Source: JBCBCP01 sp039178165 (GTDB lineage: Bacteria; Pseudomonadota; Alphaproteobacteria; Rhodobacterales; Rhodobacteraceae). From it: a stretch of DNA of 7,310 bases. The position numbers were made by a program, and so were the translations under genes. The stretch is taken from the NCBI GenBank assembly GCA_039178165.1, contig JBCDFL010000169.1, positions 1 to 7,310 of the forward strand. The letters are read 5' to 3'. Shown piece after piece: positions 4,647-7,310 of the stretch. Each line of letters opens with the position of its first letter. Positions within the stretch are counted from its first letter, which is position 1. The notes under the pieces were generated by a model. That model was not told where the DNA came from and did not search any database. It saw only the letters and a program-made list of their open reading frames with translations.

Positions 4647-6398
4647 TTACACCAGCACCGAGCCTTTGGCGTCGATCACGCCCTGAGTCTCCGCGTCGCC
4701 CAGCAGCATTTCGTTGTGGGCCTTGCCCGACGGGATCATGGGGAAGCAGTTTTCGTGCTTTTCCACCAGGCAGTCGAAGAGGACCGGGCCGTCGTGGTTG
4801 ATCATCTCCAGGATTGCGTCGTCCAGATCGTCTGGGTTGTCGCACAGGATGCCTTTGGCCCCGAACGCTTCGGCCAGTTTGACGAAGTCGGGCAGGGCGT
4901 CGGACCAGCTGTGGGAATACCGCTCACCGTGCAGCAGCTCTTGCCACTGGCGGACCATGCCGAGGCGTTCGTTGTTCAAGATGAACTGCTTCACGGGCAG
5001 GTTGAACTGCATCGCGGTGCCGAGTTCCTGCATGTTCATCAGCCAAGACGCCTCCCCGGCGACGTTGATGACCAGCGCGCCCGGATGGCCCATCTGCACG
5101 CCGATGGAGGCGGGGAAGCCGTAGCCCATCGTGCCGAGGCCCCCGGAGGTCATCCAGCGGTTCGGATCCTCGAAGCCGAGATATTGCGCCGCCCACATTT
5201 GGTGCTGGCCGACCTCGGTGCAGATGTAGCGGTCGTGGTCTTTGGTCAGCGCCTCGAGCCGTTCGAGCGCGTATTGCGGTTTGATCGTGCGGCCCTGCTG
5301 TTTGAAGGCCAGGCAATCGACCTTGCGCCAGTCGCCGATCTGCCCCCACCATTTCTGCACCGCGCCCGCATTGGTCTTGCGGCCGCGGGACTTCCAGACC
5401 TTCAAGAGATCCTCGAGCACGTGCGCCACGTCGCCGACGATGGGGATGTCGGTCTTGATGACCTTGTTGATGGACGACGGGTCGATGTCGATATGGGCCT
5501 TTTTCGACTTGGGGGAGAACGCGTCGATACGCCCCGTGATCCGGTCGTCAAAGCGGGCGCCGATATTGATCATCAGATCGCAATCGTGCATTGCCATGTT
5601 CGCCTCATAAAGGCCGTGCATGCCGAGCATCCCGAGCCATTTGTCGCCCGAGGCCGGATAGGCGCCGAGGCCCATCAGGGTCGAGGTGATGGGAAAGCCG
5701 GTCGCCTCCACCAGCTCGCGCAGAAGCTGGCTGGCCGCTGGGCCCGAATTGATGACGCCGCCGCCGGTGTAGAAGATCGGGCGCTTGGCATTCTCCATCG
5801 CGGCAACCAGCTCGGTGATCGCCTCCAGATCGCCTTTGACCTGCGGCTGGTAGCGCGAGGTCGACGGCTTGGGCGCCTGGTAGGTGGCGGTCGCGAATTG
5901 CACGTCCTTGGGGATGTCGATCAGCACGGGGCCGGGCCGGCCCGCGGTGGCGACATGGAAGGCTTCGTGCAGCACAGGGCTGAGGTTGTCCGTCTCCTTC
6001 ACCAGCCAGTTGTGCTTGGTGCAGGGGCGGGTGATGCCCACGGTGTCCGCCTCTTGGAAGGCGTCGGAGCCGATCATAAAGGTCGGCACCTGGCCGGTCA
6101 GCACGATGATCGGGATCGAATCCATAAGCGCGTCCGTCAGGCCTGTCACTGCGTTGGTGGCGCCGGGGCCGGAGGTCACGAGGCACACGCCCGGCTTTCC
6201 GGTCGCGCGCGCATAGCCTTCGGCGGCGTGCACGGCGCCTTGTTCGTGGCGCACCAAGATGTGCTTGATCTGATTTTGCTGAAAGATCTCGTCGTAGATC
6301 GGTAGGACGGCACCGCCCGGGTATCCGAATACCGTGTCCACACCCTGGTCGATCAGGGCTTGGACGACCATTTTCGCTCCGGTCATTTGACGTGCCAT
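4647..6398 (-). CDS. ilvB: Acetolactate synthase large (catalytic) subunit
   Basis: This is a 583-residue thiamine-diphosphate and FAD enzyme. It condenses two pyruvates to acetolactate, or pyruvate with 2-oxobutyrate to acetohydroxybutyrate. Domains in order: N-terminal ThDP-binding (about 4-170) with GYPGGAVLPIYD and the catalytic glutamate E52 in VRHEQGA; central FAD-binding type domain (about 195-335) with TGGGVINSG and IGARFDDR; C-terminal ThDP domain (about 390-560) with EVGQHQMWAAQ, the metal motif and L474-N-N. The metal motif reads G-E449-A-S instead of the usual G-D-G/A-S. Start choice: ATG 6398 has GAGAGG nine bases upstream. ATG 6407 directly abuts that site, and the upstream frame to 6464 runs through the attenuator terminator, so it is not coding. 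Length is normal for the family. The gene is preceded by a leader-peptide attenuator and followed by parD rather than directly by ilvH. Confidence 0.97.
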   Translation of the reverse strand: MARQMTGAKMVVQALIDQGVDTVFGYPGGAVLPIYDEIFQQNQIKHILVRHEQGAVHAAEGYARATGKPGVCLVTSGPGATNAVTGLTDALMDSIPIIVLTGQVPTFMIGSDAFQEADTVGITRPCTKHNWLVKETDNLSPVLHEAFHVATAGRPGPVLIDIPKDVQFATATYQAPKPSTSRYQPQVKGDLEAITELVAAMENAKRPIFYTGGGVINSGPAASQLLRELVEATGFPITSTLMGLGAYPASGDKWLGMLGMHGLYEANMAMHDCDLMINIGARFDDRITGRIDAFSPKSKKAHIDIDPSSINKVIKTDIPIVGDVAHVLEDLLKVWKSRGRKTNAGAVQKWWGQIGDWRKVDCLAFKQQGRTIKPQYALERLEALTKDHDRYICTEVGQHQMWAAQYLGFEDPNRWMTSGGLGTMGYGFPASIGVQMGHPGALVINVAGEASWLMNMQELGTAMQFNLPVKQFILNNERLGMVRQWQELLHGERYSHSWSDALPDFVKLAEAFGAKGILCDNPDDLDDAILEMINHDGPVLFDCLVEKHENCFPMIPSGKAHNEMLLGDAETQGVIDAKGSVLV

Positions 6399-6431
6399 GT
6401 TCCGCATCCTCTCTCGCGGTTGGGTTTTGCG

Positions 6432-6460
6432 AAAAAAAAAGCCCCCGGTGGTCCGAGGGC
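6432..6460 (-). terminator. Intrinsic terminator of the ilvB leader (attenuator)
   Basis: Read on the minus strand, GCCCTCGG-ACCA-CCGGGGGC (6460-6441) forms an 8-bp stem with one G-U pair and a 4-base loop, followed at once by nine Ts (6440-6432). It lies between the leader peptide stop (6487) and the ilvB start (6398), so it must be read through for ilvB to be expressed. This is the hallmark of an attenuator rather than of an end-of-operon terminator. Confidence 0.9.
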
Positions 6461-6502
6461 GCATGGGTAGGTGATCAGGCGATCCGTTACCGGCCCATGC
6501 GC
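6459..6502 (-). promoter_or_regulatory. Competing antiterminator stem of the ilvB attenuator
   Basis: On the minus strand GCGCATGGG (6502-6494) is exactly complementary to CCCATGCGC (6467-6459), giving 9 base pairs. The 3' arm takes the two outermost bases of the terminator's 5' arm (6460-6459), so the two stems should exclude each other. The 5' arm overlaps the end of the leader peptide coding sequence. A ribosome that reaches the stop would cover it and favour termination. One stalled at the Leu-Val-Val-Ile codons would leave it free and favour read-through. Energies were not calculated. Confidence 0.7.
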
Positions 6503-6534
6503 GTTCCTACTACGATGACGACTAGCGATGTCAT
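6487..6534 (-). CDS. ilvB operon leader peptide (branched-chain amino acid attenuation)
   Basis: A 15-codon open frame reads MTSLVVIVVGTRMGR and ends in TAA. Six consecutive codons (CTA GTC GTC ATC GTA GTA) specify Leu, Val or Ile, exactly the end products of the operon. AAAGGAG lies eight bases before the ATG, a better ribosome site than that of most genes here. It is followed by a competing stem and an intrinsic terminator before ilvB. By analogy with the ilv and leu leaders of enterobacteria, slow translation of this run when charged Val, Ile or Leu tRNA is scarce should prevent terminator formation. The peptide itself is not expected to have another function. It is too short for routine gene finders. 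Confidence 0.9.
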   Translation of the reverse strand: MTSLVVIVVGTRMGR

Positions 6535-6560
6535 GCCAGCGGCTCCTTTGTGCTGGGCGG

Positions 6561-6589
6561 ACACTAGGCGGGCCGGAATGGGGCGTCAA
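6561..6589 (-). promoter_or_regulatory. Sigma70-type promoter of the ilvB leader
   Basis: On the minus strand TTGACG (6589-6584) and TAGTGT (6566-6561) are separated by exactly 17 bases. The -35 matches 5 of 6 consensus positions. The -10 is weak, which is common in GC-rich alphaproteobacteria. Transcription would begin near 6554, leaving about 20 untranslated bases before the leader ATG, enough for its AAAGGAG site. Confidence 0.6.
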
Positions 6590-6609
6590 CAGACAATTGG
6601 CGGGAAAAC

Positions 6610-6668
6610 ATGTCGCAGGGCTGGGTAAATCGGAAATATTATTACCGATGCGCCCAGGCGTGCGACAT
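6610..6668. repeat. 59-base concentric inverted repeat, possible terminator or dyad control site
   Basis: Three pairs of exact arms share one centre at 6639: ATGTCGCA/TGCGACAT (6610-6617, 6661-6668), CTGGG/CCCAG (6621-6625, 6653-6657) and ATCGG/CCGAT (6629-6633, 6645-6649). They are separated by symmetric 3-base mismatched blocks. The AT-rich core adds four more pairs, giving 23 of 29 possible. As minus-strand RNA it forms a long stem followed by GTTTT, so it may terminate the upstream gene, whose stop is 5 bases away. It also ends 20 bases upstream of the ilv -35 element, so a protein-binding role is possible. Confidence 0.65.
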
Positions 6669-6673
6669 TATCG

Positions 6674-7310
6674 TCAATCAGGGGCGGTATCCGCGTGGGA
6701 TCGCGCGGTGATGGCGAGGCGCTGGATTTCTTCGGCGAGGGATTTGAACTCGTGCGCGATGACACCGAGGCCCTTGCCCGCATCCCCGGCGCGCGCCGCC
6801 TCGACCGAGGCGTTGAGCGCCACGAGGCGGACATGTTTGCCGATCCGTTCCATCCGCGCGAGCGTGGCGGAGATGTGGGCGGCGTCGGCGGCCGTGCGCG
6901 CCAGGGCCGCCTGTCGTTCGGCGTCCACATCCGCCCAAAGCGCGTTGCAGATGGACGTGACGCTTTCGAAGAAACCGCCCCGACCGCGTTTGAAGTGCTC
7001 TGCCAGGAGGCTCTCGACCTCCGACTTGTCGCCGGCGAGGGCATCCGCGATGGCCTGGGAGATATCTACGAGGTCGGAGATGCGGGCGACGTCGCTGGCA
7101 TGCGCCTTGGCGATGCCGGCGATCCATTGCGGCATCGTGCCGGCGCGCTGCCCTTCGAGGATGGCGCGGACCTCCTGCATTTCGGCGACTTGGGCGTTCA
7201 AGACCTCGCGATATTGGTCCAGCAAAACGGTATCGGTGCCCGCGGGCGGGTGCAGGATGAGCCGGGCGAAGAGCGCGATGCGGATCGCGCGGGAGCGCAA
7301 TGTGGCGACG
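6674..7310 (-). CDS. Protein with a short methyl-accepting chemotaxis-like signalling tip (5' end outside window)
   Basis: The frame is open to the right edge, giving 211 visible residues, and ends in TGA at 6674. No start with a ribosome site is visible, so the N-terminus is probably missing. The C-terminal part contains the signalling-tip sequence of methyl-accepting chemotaxis proteins (IGKHVRLVALNASVEAARAG, then GKGLGVIAHEFKSLAEEI), close to the consensus LLALNAAIEAARAGExGRGFAVVAxEVRxLA. The protein stops only about 25 residues later, and the partner helix before the tip is also short, so the long methylation helices of a full receptor are absent. The visible N-terminal part (RAIRIALFARLIL, then long helices QYREVLNAQVAEMQEVRAIL) looks helical and vaguely like PilJ-type sensor domains; this is weak. 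It has no clear membrane segment within the window. It may signal to a CheA/CheW array or a related output. It is a separate unit from the ilv operon. Confidence 0.82.
   Translation of the reverse strand, partial: VATLRSRAIRIALFARLILHPPAGTDTVLLDQYREVLNAQVAEMQEVRAILEGQRAGTMPQWIAGIAKAHASDVARISDLVDISQAIADALAGDKSEVESLLAEHFKRGRGGFFESVTSICNALWADVDAERQAALARTAADAAHISATLARMERIGKHVRLVALNASVEAARAGDAGKGLGVIAHEFKSLAEEIQRLAITARSHADTAPD

Noticed and set aside
4359..6305. 648-codon open frame on the plus strand opposite ilvB
   Set aside because: It is antisense to a certain ilvB gene. High GC keeps opposite frames open. The translation is rich in His, Arg, Gln and Val with no recognisable domain.
6399..6464. 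Longer N-terminus for IlvB
   Set aside because: The frame crosses the attenuator terminator and its T-tract. The ribosome site GAGAGG fits ATG 6398.
6392..6628. 78-codon plus-strand frame over the ilv leader
   Set aside because: It lies opposite the promoter, leader peptide and terminator, has no ribosome site and no recognisable protein.
1..7310. CRISPR arrays, tRNA or rRNA genes, phage or defence islands
   Set aside because: No regularly spaced repeats, cloverleaf sequences, ribosomal segments or phage-type genes are visible. Apart from the toxin-antitoxin pair the content is metabolic and regulatory.

Overview
The window reads as chromosomal DNA from an alphaproteobacterium, most likely Rhodobacterales/Roseobacter group. 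The grounds are high GC with strong third-position GC, tightly packed genes, and the style of the IlvB, IlvH and Rieske proteins. This placement is by recognition, not by a search.

Left part (1-2961), a probable catabolic locus. The C-terminal half of an amidase-signature hydrolase runs rightward and ends at 685. Facing it on the minus strand, in transcription order, are an XRE-type helix-turn-helix regulator (2961-2164), a complete Rieske non-heme iron oxygenase alpha subunit (2058-904), and an unrecognised 70-residue protein (907-695) that overlaps the Rieske stop as ATGA. An oxygenase, an amidase and a regulator side by side suggest breakdown of a nitrogen-containing small molecule. The substrate cannot be read from the sequence.

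Middle (2962-3471). A 222-base divergent intergenic region holds perfect inverted repeats, including GTGACGC-N6-GCGTCAC, which are candidate operators. It is followed by a plus-strand gene for a 95-residue protein with a faint cold-shock/OB-like look. Its TAG stop shares a CTAG palindrome with the TAG stop of the converging ilvH.

Right part (3468-6589), the branched-chain amino acid operon on the minus strand. A sigma70-like promoter (TTGACG-17-TAGTGT) precedes a short leader with a good ribosome binding site. The leader encodes the 15-residue peptide MTSLVVIVVGTRMGR. A 9-bp stem that can act as antiterminator and an intrinsic terminator with nine Ts follow, then ilvB. This is a complete ribosome-mediated attenuator responding to Val, Ile and Leu supply. 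ilvB (acetolactate synthase large subunit) is not followed directly by ilvH. A ParD/ParE-type toxin-antitoxin pair sits between them, with its own operator-like repeats in the 42-base gap after ilvB. The toxin stop lies one base before the ilvH start, so ilvH may depend on translation through the toxin gene.

Far right (6590-7310). A 59-base concentric inverted repeat fills most of the space between the ilv promoter and the stop of an upstream minus-strand gene. That gene encodes a protein with a short methyl-accepting-chemotaxis-like signalling tip, and its start lies beyond the window.

The most interesting points are the toxin-antitoxin module inside ilvBH, the ilvB attenuator, the large inverted repeat, the Asp-to-Glu change in the thiamine diphosphate metal motif of IlvB, and the small protein coupled to the Rieske oxygenase.
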